DNA of 64,000 bases, from positions 2,002,883 through 2,066,882 of the forward strand of contig NC_020888.1 in NCBI RefSeq assembly GCF_000355675.1, written 5' to 3'. The DNA comes from Thalassolituus oleivorans MIL-1 (GTDB taxonomy: Bacteria; Pseudomonadota; Gammaproteobacteria; Pseudomonadales; Oceanobacteraceae). The position numbers and the translations under genes were made by a program. The stretch's first letter is position 1; the number at the start of each line of letters is the position of its first letter. This document shows positions 45,793 through 55,525 of this stretch, one piece after another. The notes beneath the pieces were generated by a model. That model was not told where the DNA came from. It searched no databases and saw only the letters and a list, made by a program, of their open reading frames with translations.

Positions 45793-46649
45793 AATCTCGA
45801 ACTGATCGCTACTCCGTTCGTACTCTGTGTCGAACACTTGAAGTTCATCCTAGTGGGTTTTATGCCTGGTTAGCGAATCCCGAAAGTATACGGCAGAAAG
45901 TTGATGAGTATCTTCTCGGGTTTATTAAGCAATTCTGGCTTGAGAGTGGTTGCGTTTATGGCTATCGAAAAATCCATAAAGATCTAAAGCATGCAGGAGA
46001 ACACTGTGGAAAAACTCGTGTTCATCGACTGATGCAGCAGGCACAAATACAGGCAGAGCGGGGCTACAACCGAAAAACACGCTATGACAGCGGCGAGTTA
46101 TCCACCGTTGCCCCTAACCTACTGAATCGTGAATTTGATGTATCCAAACCGAATACCGTATGGGTCACCGATATTACCTACATTCGTACCTATGAGGGCT
46201 GGCTGTTTCTAGCGGTAATCATTGATTTATTCTCACGGCAGGTCGTTGGCTGGTCGATGAGTGAACGTATTAATACCGATTTGGTACTGAATGCAATCAC
46301 GATGGCGTGCTGGCGAAGGAAGCCAAAAGGTGAGGTGATCGTGCATTCCGATCAAGGTTGCCAATACACAAGTTACGACTGGCAAAGCATGTTAAAAGCC
46401 AATAACTTAACCGTCAGCATGAGCCGTAGAGGGAACTGTCATGATAATGCCTGTGCGGAAAGCTTCTTTGCCTTGCTAAAGCGAGAACGTATTCGCCGTA
46501 AAATTTATCGCACAAGAGAAGAAGGAAAAGCGGATATATTTAATTATATCGAGCTGTTTTATAATTCCACACGTCGCCATGGTAATAATAGTGACTTGTC
46601 GCCAAGGGACTATGAAAATAACTATTTTTTGAAGCAAATGGGTGTCTAG
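45732..46649 (+). CDS. IS3-family transposase OrfB (made by -1 frameshift from OrfA)
   Basis: The OrfB frame is open from 45732 to the TAG at 46649 and is in the -1 frame relative to OrfA. No early ATG with a ribosome binding site exists, so production as an OrfAB fusion at the AAAGAAAAAT slip site near 45771-45780 is expected. The rve-type catalytic core has WVTDITYIRTYEGWLF, SDQGCQYTS and NACAESFFALLKRE, giving the D-D-E triad with the K/R after E. HTH_21-type VYGYRKIHKDLK lies upstream. Confidence 0.93.
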   Translation, partial: HIKGGRRVLCCRVKEKYTFIKSRTDRYSVRTLCRTLEVHPSGFYAWLANPESIRQKVDEYLLGFIKQFWLESGCVYGYRKIHKDLKHAGEHCGKTRVHRLMQQAQIQAERGYNRKTRYDSGELSTVAPNLLNREFDVSKPNTVWVTDITYIRTYEGWLFLAVIIDLFSRQVVGWSMSERINTDLVLNAITMACWRRKPKGEVIVHSDQGCQYTSYDWQSMLKANNLTVSMSRRGNCHDNACAESFFALLKRERIRRKIYRTREEGKADIFNYIELFYNSTRRHGNNSDLSPRDYENNYFLKQMGV

Positions 46650-46653
46650 GAAA

Positions 46654-48243
46654 CTAGGGGCGATTCAGATGTCCCCAGAACCCCATATCAGTGGAGAGCG
46701 GTTTGACTATGTCAATGTGAATGACCTGAGCTTCACTGGAGTGCGTAGAGTAAAACCTAGCTCCTAAGCCCACGGATGTAAGAGTAGAGTTGTTCACATT
46801 GCCAATTGGACTATCTCCAAAGGCTTTGCCGGTGTCTATAAAGGCTGCTCCACCCAATTCAAATAACTTGTAAATGTTAATGTGAGGATAATATCTAGCC
46901 TCTAGAGTGAATTGGGTTGTGCTCTTACCATGCTGATAATTTAAAGGGTATCCTCTAACACCTGAGTCATCTCCTAGTGCTATAGGGGCATCTAAGAATG
47001 GGTTCTTGCTGATGGTGTTAGAATTTTTAAAATAGGCCCCCCAATTGTTATTAAACTTATGGAAATACTCAGTTGAAAACGATAGTTGCGTTCGGTCCTG
47101 CGTTACGGAAGTTGAATTAAATTCCCCTTTAAATTGGCCATCGAAAAACAGAAACCCGTTTTCAGACGTTTGGAGCCCTTTAGAAAACGTAAACTCCCAA
47201 ATTGCATCAGGCGATTGAGGCGTATTTGAAAAGTCCCGACCGATTAGCCCGTAAACGTGCCAGCCAATGTTAAAGTCTTCAATTTGGTTGATTAGGTTAA
47301 AATTGGTTAACTTCCTATAGTCCTTTTGCAGATACTCTAGGCTCAAGAAGGGATATTGGTAGTCTCTGTTTTCAGGTAGATAGCCTGAAGTAAAAAGCGT
47401 TGGGATAGCTAAGTCAGAGAATTGGTGTTTATCTCGTATATAACCAATACCGTATCTCAACGTTTCATTATTAGAGTCGCTGAGTAGCCATTGCCAATGT
47501 GCAACGGCATAGGATTGGTCGTGATTATATTTAGCAACCGTAACGCCATTTTGGAATTGAGTATCAATTTGATTAAAGTTATTGATGCCGACCTTATAGG
47601 CCTGTTCAGTATCAAAGCTTACAAAATTTTTGTTTAGGAAAATGGCTCGTGAACTGCCGTCGTCACTACTTGTTAGCCTAATACTAGCATTAATATTTCG
47701 GTCTAAAAAAAGTGGGAAATGAGTGTCAAACTTGTAACCGGTTCTCTGGTTATTACTAAAATATTCAAGCTCTGCATCAATGCCTAAACCCAGCAAATTG
47801 CGGTCTTTTATGCCAATGGCATATTTATTAATACCCCCCTTTCTTCCAAAGTCGACTGTTGGCATAAGTGACCAATTATCCCAGGTCTCAACATCAACTT
47901 TATTATCATCATTCACCGTGACTTTTGCTTCACGGATATATTTTTGCTTTCTTAGGTGGCGTTCCAGTTCATCAATATCAGCTTGTGCGATGTCGCACTT
48001 TTGGATAAAAAATGCGCTTTCATTTATTAGAGTGATGTCTTTTGTTTTTATGTGTAATAAATTTGCCCAGTGATGTAAAAATATGGTGTCTGGATCGGTT
48101 AAATCAAAAATGTCATTAGTCTTAAGATTTAGGTTAGTGGTTTGATCGCAATTAGGTTGTGCCTCTTCGCTTGCAGCAAGGACGAGGTTGGCTCCACATA
48201 AGTAAGCGACTAAGGAAATAATATAGGGGAGTTTTGGATTCAT
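46654..48243 (-). CDS. Omp85/BamA-like outer-membrane protein, last strand replaced by mobile-element sequence
   Basis: 529 residues with signal peptide (PYIISLVAYLCGANLVLAA). One POTRA-like domain (IQKCDIAQADIDELERHLRKQ...KVTVNDDNKVDVET) precedes a ~400-residue barrel of the surface-antigen type (GGINKYAIGIKDRNLLGLG, LGDDSGVRGYPLNYQHG; ARYYPH). The family's end IHIDIVKPLSTD is reached, then the reading frame enters a Tn3-type end and the IS, which supply the residues MGFWGHLNRP and the stop. Typical proteins would have ~15 more residues ending in an aromatic strand. Such short Omp85 proteins with one POTRA are uncommon. Function unknown; linked to metal genes here. The lost end may prevent insertion. 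Confidence 0.7.
   Translation of the reverse strand: MNPKLPYIISLVAYLCGANLVLAASEEAQPNCDQTTNLNLKTNDIFDLTDPDTIFLHHWANLLHIKTKDITLINESAFFIQKCDIAQADIDELERHLRKQKYIREAKVTVNDDNKVDVETWDNWSLMPTVDFGRKGGINKYAIGIKDRNLLGLGIDAELEYFSNNQRTGYKFDTHFPLFLDRNINASIRLTSSDDGSSRAIFLNKNFVSFDTEQAYKVGINNFNQIDTQFQNGVTVAKYNHDQSYAVAHWQWLLSDSNNETLRYGIGYIRDKHQFSDLAIPTLFTSGYLPENRDYQYPFLSLEYLQKDYRKLTNFNLINQIEDFNIGWHVYGLIGRDFSNTPQSPDAIWEFTFSKGLQTSENGFLFFDGQFKGEFNSTSVTQDRTQLSFSTEYFHKFNNNWGAYFKNSNTISKNPFLDAPIALGDDSGVRGYPLNYQHGKSTTQFTLEARYYPHINIYKLFELGGAAFIDTGKAFGDSPIGNVNNSTLTSVGLGARFYSTHSSEAQVIHIDIVKPLSTDMGFWGHLNRP
46668..46684 (-). repeat. 17-bp Tn3-type terminal fragment, left
   Basis: On the minus strand this reads GGGGTTCTGGGGACATC, identical to 55526-55542. 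It starts with GGGG like Tn3-family ends. The body of the element to which it belongs would have lain to its left, and has been cut off by IS copy A. Confidence 0.7.
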
Positions 48244-48798
48244 ACGAACACCTTGTTAAGTGCCTGTATGATATTCAATTATTCTTAAGAACTGCTTACC
48301 GTGCGCTGATTGTTCACTTAATATTGACTTTGGTTTTGCCTAACGAGGAAAATTAAAATTAGGTTAATCAGTTTAGATTTTTGAAATCATTAGTATTCTA
48401 AAAAAGTGTATAAACTAAAACTATTATAGATAATACATGTGAGTCAAAAGTGCTGATGCCAGATGGTTTTTTAAAAAAACACACCCTGTGCCAGGATTGT
48501 TGTCGCCTTAATGATTATTATAATTAATCAAAGAGCGGTATGTAACATACAGTGCAATACAAAAGACATTCAATCCAATTTAAATAAGCAGTATTAAGTT
48601 TATCTGATCACAAATTTCCGGATTATTATTTGGGTATTTGATCGCTGGGTTAACCATCACTATTTTTAATAAGTGCTTGGTAATCTAGTTGTTCGATCGA
48701 TGGTATTACGAGAAATATACCAGCTTTGCCATTATTGGGAGTCGGGGGGCGAATGCTATTGTAGGGGCCAAATTTGTTATTGCCTATCCATTTTATTG
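48244..48798. other. AT-rich intergenic stretch, no gene seen
   Basis: About 555 bases between the Omp85-like gene start and the end of the cytochrome gene. It is noticeably AT-rich with many short A and T runs. It must hold the promoter for the Omp85-like gene, but I see no RNA gene or longer open frame on either strand. Confidence 0.45.
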
Positions 48799-49374
48799 TT
48801 AGCCGCCTTTCAGAGACTTTGAATAGACAAAAATATGCAAAACGCCCATAACACCGTGTCCAATCATGTATGCTTGTACTAATCCCGTTAAGAGCTTATG
48901 CACATCTTCTATATCATGTGACCATGAGAGATTAGCATTCCAAGTAATAAACCATAACAAGCCAGTAAATAGGACTAAAAATAATGCTCCTAAACCTAGA
49001 CCTTGAATACTGCCAGCAATACCATAATCACTTGCTTCAGGAAGTTTAAACTTCAATAAATGCTTGATGTCACCGCCTAGCTGAGTGAACTCCCCATAAA
49101 GATAGGGAAAAAAATGTTTAAGGCTATGCCGCCTTAATTCCACAATAAGAAACGTAATAGCTACGGGTATAAGAAAAAGTCCTGTGATGATATGCAGCCA
49201 AGTTCCGTAAAACTCGATTGTGTTAGAACTTAAATCTCCGGTGTCACTAAAAGCCATAAAATTACTAACAATGAGCTGGCTTGAAATTAGAACAATAATT
49301 GCTACATGAAGAATGCTAACTGATCTTGTTTGACGTTCTTGCAGGTACTGCTTTGTTGTATTAAATATATTCAT
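48799..49374 (-). CDS. Cytochrome b561/Ni-hydrogenase-type b-cytochrome membrane protein
   Basis: 191 residues, four membrane helices (SILHVAIIVLISSQLIVSNF; WLHIITGLFLIPVAITFLIV; GLGALFLVLFTGLLWFITW; GLVQAYMIGHGVMGVLHIF). Histidines in helices 1, 2 and 4 fit bis-histidine haem b ligation. The family shuttles electrons across the inner membrane. It lies last in the copper/metal block on the minus strand; electron supply to metal reduction is possible but unproven. Confidence 0.75.
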   Translation of the reverse strand: MNIFNTTKQYLQERQTRSVSILHVAIIVLISSQLIVSNFMAFSDTGDLSSNTIEFYGTWLHIITGLFLIPVAITFLIVELRRHSLKHFFPYLYGEFTQLGGDIKHLLKFKLPEASDYGIAGSIQGLGLGALFLVLFTGLLWFITWNANLSWSHDIEDVHKLLTGLVQAYMIGHGVMGVLHIFVYSKSLKGG

Positions 49375-49418
49375 TGAATATCTTATTTTGGGTTATTAAA
49401 ATTAATTGTGGAATATTA

Positions 49419-50108
49419 CTAGGTGGCGACGCCAAATAGCCTGCCCACTCCAGCCGTTAATGCCATTGCGAGTGCTCCCCAAAATGCAACTCTAGAAGCA
49501 CCGACAGTAATGGAAGCACCTCCCGCACGGGCTGCTAGTCCACCAAGAAGCGCTAGAAAAACAAGTGAAAGGATTGCAACCGTATATATTAAAAGATTAC
49601 CAGGGATAAACCAGGCGACTAGCAGTGGAAGTGCTGCACCGACTGTAAAGGTTCCTGCGGAGTAAAAAGCCGCTTGAATAGGTTGCGCATTTACATTTTC
49701 AGATATACCGATCTCATCTCTTGCATGTGCCCCCAAAGCATCATGAGCCATTAGCTGTTTTGCAACTTCTGCCGCTAAATCAGGCTCAAGTCCTCTGCCT
49801 TCATATATCTTCGATAGTTCATTTAACTCAAACGTAAAATCTTGCTCTAGAGACTTTTTTTCAAGCGCCAAATCGGCATTCTCTGTATCTGATTGGGAAC
49901 TAACAGATACATACTCACCAGCAGCCATCGACATTGCGCCAGCAACTAACCCAGCGATCCCGGCAAGGAGGATGTTTTCTTGAGTGGCACTAGCAACAGC
50001 GAAACCAATAATGAGACTGGCAGTAGAAACAATGCCGTCATTGGCACCCAATACAGCTGCCCTTAGCCACCCTACTCGGTCTGAACGGTGTAATTCTTTG
50101 TTACTCAT
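49419..50108 (-). CDS. VIT1/CCC1-family iron/manganese transporter
   Basis: 229 residues. The N-terminus LHRSDRVGWLRAAVLGANDGIVS and MSMAAGEYVSVSSQ are the diagnostic VIT1 motifs. A hydrophilic middle loop (SLEQDFTFELNELSKIYEGRGLEPD) carries acidic ligands; five helices in all. VIT1 proteins transport Fe(II) or Mn(II) out of the cytoplasm. Its place between the cytochrome and copB makes a wider metal-resistance block. Confidence 0.92.
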   Translation of the reverse strand: MSNKELHRSDRVGWLRAAVLGANDGIVSTASLIIGFAVASATQENILLAGIAGLVAGAMSMAAGEYVSVSSQSDTENADLALEKKSLEQDFTFELNELSKIYEGRGLEPDLAAEVAKQLMAHDALGAHARDEIGISENVNAQPIQAAFYSAGTFTVGAALPLLVAWFIPGNLLIYTVAILSLVFLALLGGLAARAGGASITVGASRVAFWGALAMALTAGVGRLFGVAT

Positions 50109-50248
50109 GCTTGCCTCTTTTATTTTAAAATTATCGATTTAATAGGTCATGTCAAAATGCAAATAAAAATTGATAAGTTCCATTTAATGAGTAACGTTTT
50201 TTAGACTTATCATTTCACAAGGTATACATAGTATTTATAGCGCTAAGG

Positions 50249-51229
50249 TCAAAACCAAATTCGAACACCTAACACAACTTCAGTAAACTCAGATGAGCTG
50301 TCTTGTTGTTGAGAATATTTGGCAGAGTCTCCGTATTTTTTCTGCCAAGTAATACCTATATACGGCGCAATCTCTCTTTTAAACTCATATCTAAGACGCA
50401 GATCAAGTTGAAAATCATTGACACCTTGCCCAATGCCAAGCTCCGGTAAATCGCTTGCAGAAGCGTTTATTTCTGCTCTTGGCTGTAAAATTAATCGTTG
50501 GCTAAGCAGAAGATCGTAAGCTGCGACTATACGAGCCGATATTTTACCATTACTGTCAACAAAAAGAGCGGGTTCAACTTCAAACCAATAGGGTGCCAGC
50601 CCTTGAACACCAATTACACCAAAATAGCGTTCATCGTTTTTTCCACTGCCGTATGCACGATCATATCGTGCGCCGTACTGAATATCCCAATACGCCGATA
50701 CGGCTTTACTGTATAGCCCTTGAACTTCAAATTCACCACCACTTTCGGATTTAATGTCTCTGCCTTCAAATTTAACCCAAAACTTTTCATAGTCTGTACC
50801 TCGCCAACCTTGCATATCCCAGCGGTTAAGTTTTGTATTGTTTCCATTTCGGTACTCTAATTGATCAAATATGACCTTACTAACAGTCATTTCATCAGTT
50901 TCTTCCCAGCCTCCCATACCTGTATATTCGTAACCTCCTGAATTAGCAAAGGGGTCGCGTGTACCTGTTGCTTTGTTATCATTCGAATTCATTTTCATGG
51001 ACATTGAATCCGGTGCTTTTTCTTTTCCCATGCTTTCATTTGAATCAGTTTTCATGGACATTGAGCTCTGAGGTTTTTCCTTCTCTTTGCTTTGATTCGA
51101 ATCCATTTTCATTCTAGCGTTATTTACTGAAGTATCCTTTTCACTAGCCCGCACCATATTTGGCAACATTATGCTCAGAAAGAGGGTAATTAAAAAACCA
51201 TTGATTGAGTGTTGATTAAAAATTTTCAT
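50249..51229 (-). CDS. copB: CopB, outer-membrane copper-resistance protein
   Basis: 326 residues. Signal peptide, then a methionine-rich repeated region with three related units around SMSMKTDSNE and DSMSMKMNSND that would bind Cu(I). The C-terminal ~200 residues are the CopB barrel domain, RNGNNTKLNRWDMQGWRGTDYEKFWVK-type opening and closing VVLGVRIWF with aromatic end. Forms a pair with copA, whose stop overlaps its start (ATGA). Together they sequester or remove periplasmic copper. Confidence 0.92.
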   Translation of the reverse strand: MKIFNQHSINGFLITLFLSIMLPNMVRASEKDTSVNNARMKMDSNQSKEKEKPQSSMSMKTDSNESMGKEKAPDSMSMKMNSNDNKATGTRDPFANSGGYEYTGMGGWEETDEMTVSKVIFDQLEYRNGNNTKLNRWDMQGWRGTDYEKFWVKFEGRDIKSESGGEFEVQGLYSKAVSAYWDIQYGARYDRAYGSGKNDERYFGVIGVQGLAPYWFEVEPALFVDSNGKISARIVAAYDLLLSQRLILQPRAEINASASDLPELGIGQGVNDFQLDLRLRYEFKREIAPYIGITWQKKYGDSAKYSQQQDSSSEFTEVVLGVRIWF

Positions 51230-52962
51230 GCTACTACCACCTCCCTAAACATGCCTGCGGCCATATGGTAAAGTAAATGACAATGAAATGCCCAGCGCCC
51301 AGGCGCATCAACAGTAACAAGAAAGCTCACTCGTTGAGCTGGCTGTACGGTAATAGTGTGTTTTCGCACCTGAAAACCGCCTTCTGGTGACTCTAAGTCA
51401 GACCACATCCCATGTAAATGCATAGGGTGCAGCATATTGCTATCGTTATGTAATATGACTCTGATGCGCTCACCTAAAGGAAAATGGAGAGGTTTTGCTT
51501 CGTTTAATTTAAGGCCATCGATTGACCAAATAAAACGTTCCATATTTCCGGTAAGGTGCATTTCGATTTCTCGAGTCGGTGTGCGCGTATCTTCTGGAAC
51601 TTTTAAACTTTTCAGATCGGCATAGGTTAATGCTCGTCTGCCGGTATTTCTTAAACCTGCCCCTGGATCGTCAAGATTTGTTCTGGGCATATCGACTCGC
51701 ATATCAACTCCAGCCCCGAACTCGGTTGAAGCATGCCTCACCTGTTTACTAGCCTTAGCTAAGCCCTGATTTTCCATCTTTTGCATCGCAAGGTGATTAG
51801 GCATCATCTGCATACCTTTATCACTGCTGCTTTTTCCCATCTCTCCCATCATATCAACCATAGATAGAAGTACCGGCGCATCGATTGGTGGCGGTGATGC
51901 TTTCATCGATTTTTGGGCTGATAACGTACCACTAACATAGCCTGAGCGGTCAAGTGCCTGAGCAAAAACCGAATATGCTTGATTATCTGGAATTTCGACT
52001 ATCACATCATAGGTTTCACCGGGACCAATCCTGAATTCATCTACAACTACCGGTTGAACATTTTGACCATCGGTTGAAACCACTTTTAGCTTGAGGCCAG
52101 GAATACGAATATCAAAAAATGTGGCTGTCGAGGCTCCAATAAATCTTAAACGGACTTTTTCACCTTTATTGGCTATTCCGTGCCAATTGCTAGCTGGTGA
52201 ATTTCCATTCATTAAATAGGTATATGTTGCAGCACTTATGTCGCTAAAATCCGTCGGGCTCATTCTTGCTTTGTTCCAAGGTTGACGTTGCTTAAACGCT
52301 TTGGCCAAACCTACATTGGATACATCATTGATAAAATCGCCTGCTGTAAGTTGCTGATAGTTATAATACCCTCCCATTTTCTTTAAATTAAGATAGACAT
52401 CAACGGGATCTTCATCAGTCCAATCACTTAAAACTACGGGATAATCTCGATCAACTCTTTCTTCTTCGAGGGGATTGAGAGAATCGATAATTAATGCCCC
52501 ATAAACACCAGTTTGTTCAGCTAATGTATGCGCGTGATACCAGTAAGTGCCGCTTTGGACGACCTTAAATTTGTAGTCAAACGATTCACCAGGCTCTATT
52601 CCAGGGAAGCTAATGCCCGGAACACCGTCCATCTCTGGATCCAATATCATTCCGTGCCAGTGGATTGTAGTCATTTCTGTGAGATAATTGGTTACTTTAA
52701 TTGTTACCTCGTCACCTTCTTTTATTCGCAATACTGGCCCTGGAAGCAAACCGTTAACCAATGTGGCTTTGGCTGTACTTCCTGTGACATTGACTTCTTT
52801 TTCACCAATATCTAAGTTAAAAAATTTGCCGGTCAATTGTTTATTTGGTGGACTAGCCCAAGTAAAGGAACTCATCATTCCGGTTGAAGCGAGTGCAGTT
52901 AAAGCAGCAGTACCTTTCACAAAACGACGCCTAGCTTGATTATGAGAAAGTTTTGAGTTCAT
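51226..52962 (-). CDS. copA: CopA-type multicopper oxidase, copper resistance
   Basis: 578 residues from the ATG at 52962. A twin-arginine signal (QARRRFVKGTAALTALA) leads the folded oxidase to the periplasm. Cupredoxin copper ligands include HWHGMIL, YWYHAHTLAEQ, HPMHLHGMW and HCHLLYHMAAGMF. A methionine-rich insert (MMGEMG, MQMMPNHLAMQKM) binds Cu(I). CopA oxidises Cu(I) and holds copper. A start at 53028 would put 22 residues before the TAT signal and is rejected. copB follows by ATGA overlap; copR-copS lies upstream. Confidence 0.95.
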   Translation of the reverse strand: MNSKLSHNQARRRFVKGTAALTALASTGMMSSFTWASPPNKQLTGKFFNLDIGEKEVNVTGSTAKATLVNGLLPGPVLRIKEGDEVTIKVTNYLTEMTTIHWHGMILDPEMDGVPGISFPGIEPGESFDYKFKVVQSGTYWYHAHTLAEQTGVYGALIIDSLNPLEEERVDRDYPVVLSDWTDEDPVDVYLNLKKMGGYYNYQQLTAGDFINDVSNVGLAKAFKQRQPWNKARMSPTDFSDISAATYTYLMNGNSPASNWHGIANKGEKVRLRFIGASTATFFDIRIPGLKLKVVSTDGQNVQPVVVDEFRIGPGETYDVIVEIPDNQAYSVFAQALDRSGYVSGTLSAQKSMKASPPPIDAPVLLSMVDMMGEMGKSSSDKGMQMMPNHLAMQKMENQGLAKASKQVRHASTEFGAGVDMRVDMPRTNLDDPGAGLRNTGRRALTYADLKSLKVPEDTRTPTREIEMHLTGNMERFIWSIDGLKLNEAKPLHFPLGERIRVILHNDSNMLHPMHLHGMWSDLESPEGGFQVRKHTITVQPAQRVSFLVTVDAPGRWAFHCHLLYHMAAGMFREVVVA

Positions 52963-53483
52963 GAATCCCCCTGTAAAATAACGATTAAACTGAAAAAAAT
53001 ATGGCAATCGAGCTGCTGTAACGAGCACTAATAAAATTTTATTGTTGCTTCTAAAACAGTCACTTAAAATTAATTATGTTGCTTTCAAATGGACTATTGG
53101 TATCTATCGCAGGTAAAAAATTAGCTACCTACAGTTGAATAAATGAATTGAGCAAGTGATAACGATGGTAATATACTCCTCGAACATTTCCAAGTGATTA
53201 CTCACACATTACTTTGCTGTAATCCTAGCCGACTACCGTTCATTCTATTGTTTTAAAAGCCCAAATGGCTTCGCTGACCCTGCCACTTATATTTACTGCT
53301 AAAAAGCAGGCGTGATTTTGATTAAATTTGAGTATCTCTTTTATAAAACATGATTTTCTGACCTACGTTTTATGTCTGTGGCAAAGTGGCAGTTCGCTGT
53401 GAAATTTGAATTTAAAGGATTACATAGTGACTTAAGACAATTGGTTATTATGTCCCCAGCAACTCAAACAAAAAAACTAACAT
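52963..53483. promoter_or_regulatory. Upstream region of copA, no gene seen
   Basis: About 520 bases between the end of copS and the copA start. AT-rich. It should contain the copA promoter and a CopR-binding site. I could not identify a certain copper box, and there is no RNA gene. Confidence 0.4.
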
Positions 53484-54788
53484 TTATAGTAAAGGTTGCT
53501 CATACTTAAATTGCAGCCCTCCGTGTTCACGATTCGCTAGTATTATGCTCCCACCTAGGCGTTGTGCAATCTCATGACTTATTGCCAAGCCTAAACCACT
53601 TCCCGGCTGCACACCCTCCATAACCCGGTAAAAGGGTTGCATGACTTGCTCTAGCTCTGCTTCTGGAATGCCTTTGCCACTATCTTCAACAATTAAAACA
53701 GCTTTGCCGTCCTGTTTGTATAGGCTTATATCCACTTTTCCTCCGTGAGGAGTAAAATGTATGGCATTCTCAATCGCATTGCGCACCAGCTGACCTAATC
53801 GCCCTTGCTTATCACCTACAATAATATTTTCGTCCTGTCTGAGCATTCCAAGATCTATATCAGCAGCTTCTGCAATTGGAAACATATCTGCACTAACATC
53901 CTGAACCACCATGTTAAAGGATATTTCTTGTATGCTGACGTTTTCTTCACTTTGTAAACGAGCCAAATCAAGCAGTTGCGCAACCAAATTTCGTAAACGC
54001 AGCAAACTTTGTTGTAAAACATGTTGTCGTTCTTCTCTGTCTTGTTCTGTCGTTGCATGAGCAAGATTTTCGGATTGTAAAGCCAGAGCAGCAATGGGGG
54101 TGCGTAATTCATGGGCCGCATCGGCTATAAAACGCTGTTGTTTTTGCATCGCCTGTCCAACTCTCGATAATAAGGCATTAATAGAGAAAACAAATGGAGC
54201 GATTTCAATTGGCACGTCTTTAGAGGAAAGTTCGTTAATTTTCGCTAAGTGCATGCCATCCTGCTTATCCATTACCTTGGTCAGTTTACCCAGTGACAAG
54301 AATTGCGCGCGGATAATCACATGAATAAGGATAAGCAGAATACCAACCAGCAACGCGATGGGCAAAAAAACGGCCAAACTACTACTCCAGGCAATCATGT
54401 CACGCAATTCGGTCTGTTGGGCGATGACAAATCGACGCTGACTTTGCTGTTGTGTAGTAGTGAATACTCGCCATTCTTCATCATCTAAGACTAAGGTTTG
54501 CAGTCCATCTTTAACAGTGGAGGGAATATTCGAAAAGTAAGTTTGTTTACCAAGTTCTTGGATGATAATAGATTCTTCTTCTTCTGAATCTTGATGATCG
54601 AGTATTAACTGTTGTAGTTTTCCGGTACGAACTAAGTTAGCGATATTGGTTAAGGTATTATCTTGCAGCTCCCTAGCCTGAAAAAAAGCGATACCTCCTG
54701 CAATCACACCACCGAGCAAGACCAATACTAACGAACTAAGAATGATCCACTTATTTAGTTCTCGTTGTAAGGATAGTTTCCGGTTCAT
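53484..54788 (-). CDS. copS: Sensor histidine kinase, probable copper sensor CopS
   Basis: 434 residues. Two membrane helices (IILSSLVLVLLGGVIAGGIAF and SLAVFLPIALLVGILLILIHV) flank a ~110-residue periplasmic sensor. HAMP-like linker, then H-box ADAAHELRTPIAAL, N-box LVRNAIENAI, and ATP lid VEDSGKGIPEAEL, GSGLGLAI. The QseC/CopS-like layout is normal. It overlaps copR by four bases (ATGA) and lies upstream of copA. Copper sensing is inferred from context. Confidence 0.88.
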   Translation of the reverse strand: MNRKLSLQRELNKWIILSSLVLVLLGGVIAGGIAFFQARELQDNTLTNIANLVRTGKLQQLILDHQDSEEEESIIIQELGKQTYFSNIPSTVKDGLQTLVLDDEEWRVFTTTQQQSQRRFVIAQQTELRDMIAWSSSLAVFLPIALLVGILLILIHVIIRAQFLSLGKLTKVMDKQDGMHLAKINELSSKDVPIEIAPFVFSINALLSRVGQAMQKQQRFIADAAHELRTPIAALALQSENLAHATTEQDREERQHVLQQSLLRLRNLVAQLLDLARLQSEENVSIQEISFNMVVQDVSADMFPIAEAADIDLGMLRQDENIIVGDKQGRLGQLVRNAIENAIHFTPHGGKVDISLYKQDGKAVLIVEDSGKGIPEAELEQVMQPFYRVMEGVQPGSGLGLAISHEIAQRLGGSIILANREHGGLQFKYEQPLL

Positions 54789-55441
54789 TTACTCACCATC
54801 CAGCCCATTCCCCGTACATTTTTTATCACATCTTTACCGAGTTTTTTACGCAAAGCATGAATAATAAATTCAATGGCATTGCTCGCCACCTCTTCATTCC
54901 AACCATAAATACTCTCTTCGAGTTTTTCTCTAGATAAAATTGCACCGAGCCTGAGCATCAAGGCATGCAGCAAAGCATATTCTTTAGCGGTGAGCTGAAA
55001 AGTTTGGTCATTTCGAGACACTTCGCGGTTAACTGGGTTAAGTGTAATTATATTATTGCTTAAAACTGGATCAGCAACACCGTGATTGCGACGGATCACA
55101 GCACGAATACGGGCATGTAACTCGTCTATGGAAAATGGTTTTACTAAATAATCATCGGCACCGTAATCTAAACCTCGTATTCGGTCCTCTACTGCATCAC
55201 GTGCAGTAATGATGATGACTGGCAGTTTATTTTTGTCCTTTCGAAGCTCGCGTAAAACTTCTAGGCCATCTTTTTTAGGTAAACCAAGATCAAGTAAAAT
55301 AAGTGCATATTCTTCAAGCTCTATAGCGCGTAAGGCAGACTCTCCATCTTGAACCCAATCTACCGCATAGGACGCATCATGCAGTGCAAGTTTAACTGCA
55401 TTACCTAATGGAGCATCATCTTCTACCAACATAATACGCAC
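54785..55441 (-). CDS. copR: OmpR-family response regulator, probable CopR
   Basis: 218 residues. Receiver with acidic pocket EDD at 7-9, phosphoacceptor Asp51 (LILLDLGLP), Thr in IIITARD and Lys in YLVKPFSIDEL. Winged helix with LTAKEYALLHALM and IEFIIHALRKKLG, ending VRGMGWMVSK. First gene of copR-copS. Expected to activate copA-copB. Confidence 0.9.
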   Translation of the reverse strand: MRIMLVEDDAPLGNAVKLALHDASYAVDWVQDGESALRAIELEEYALILLDLGLPKKDGLEVLRELRKDKNKLPVIIITARDAVEDRIRGLDYGADDYLVKPFSIDELHARIRAVIRRNHGVADPVLSNNIITLNPVNREVSRNDQTFQLTAKEYALLHALMLRLGAILSREKLEESIYGWNEEVASNAIEFIIHALRKKLGKDVIKNVRGMGWMVSK

Positions 55442-55525
55442 GATTTACTTACTTCGCTCTTTATCCACTACAGTATACTCAGCTTCGATGATACGGTTTT
55501 TGCATGTGTTTAAATGACTAAAATT

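Larger units (their letters stand above)
45436..46667 (+). mobile_element. IS3-family insertion sequence, copy A
   Basis: 1,232 bp bounded by the perfect 26-bp inverted repeats TGAATCGCCCCTAGTTTCCT... (45436-45461 and 46642-46667), starting TG and ending CA as expected for IS3. It interrupts the Rhs gene on the left; on the right it abuts a Tn3-type end. No target duplication is visible because the flanks come from different elements. Copy B at 56326-57557 is the same length and nearly identical, in inverse orientation. Confidence 0.93.

Noticed and set aside
45436-46667. Target-site duplication around IS copy A
   Set aside because: Flanking three to four bases do not match; flanks are of different origin, consistent with later rearrangement.
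50999-51120. Possible tandem DNA repeat in copB
   Set aside because: It is real at the protein level as methionine-rich copper-binding repeats, so it is described there and not as an independent repeat.
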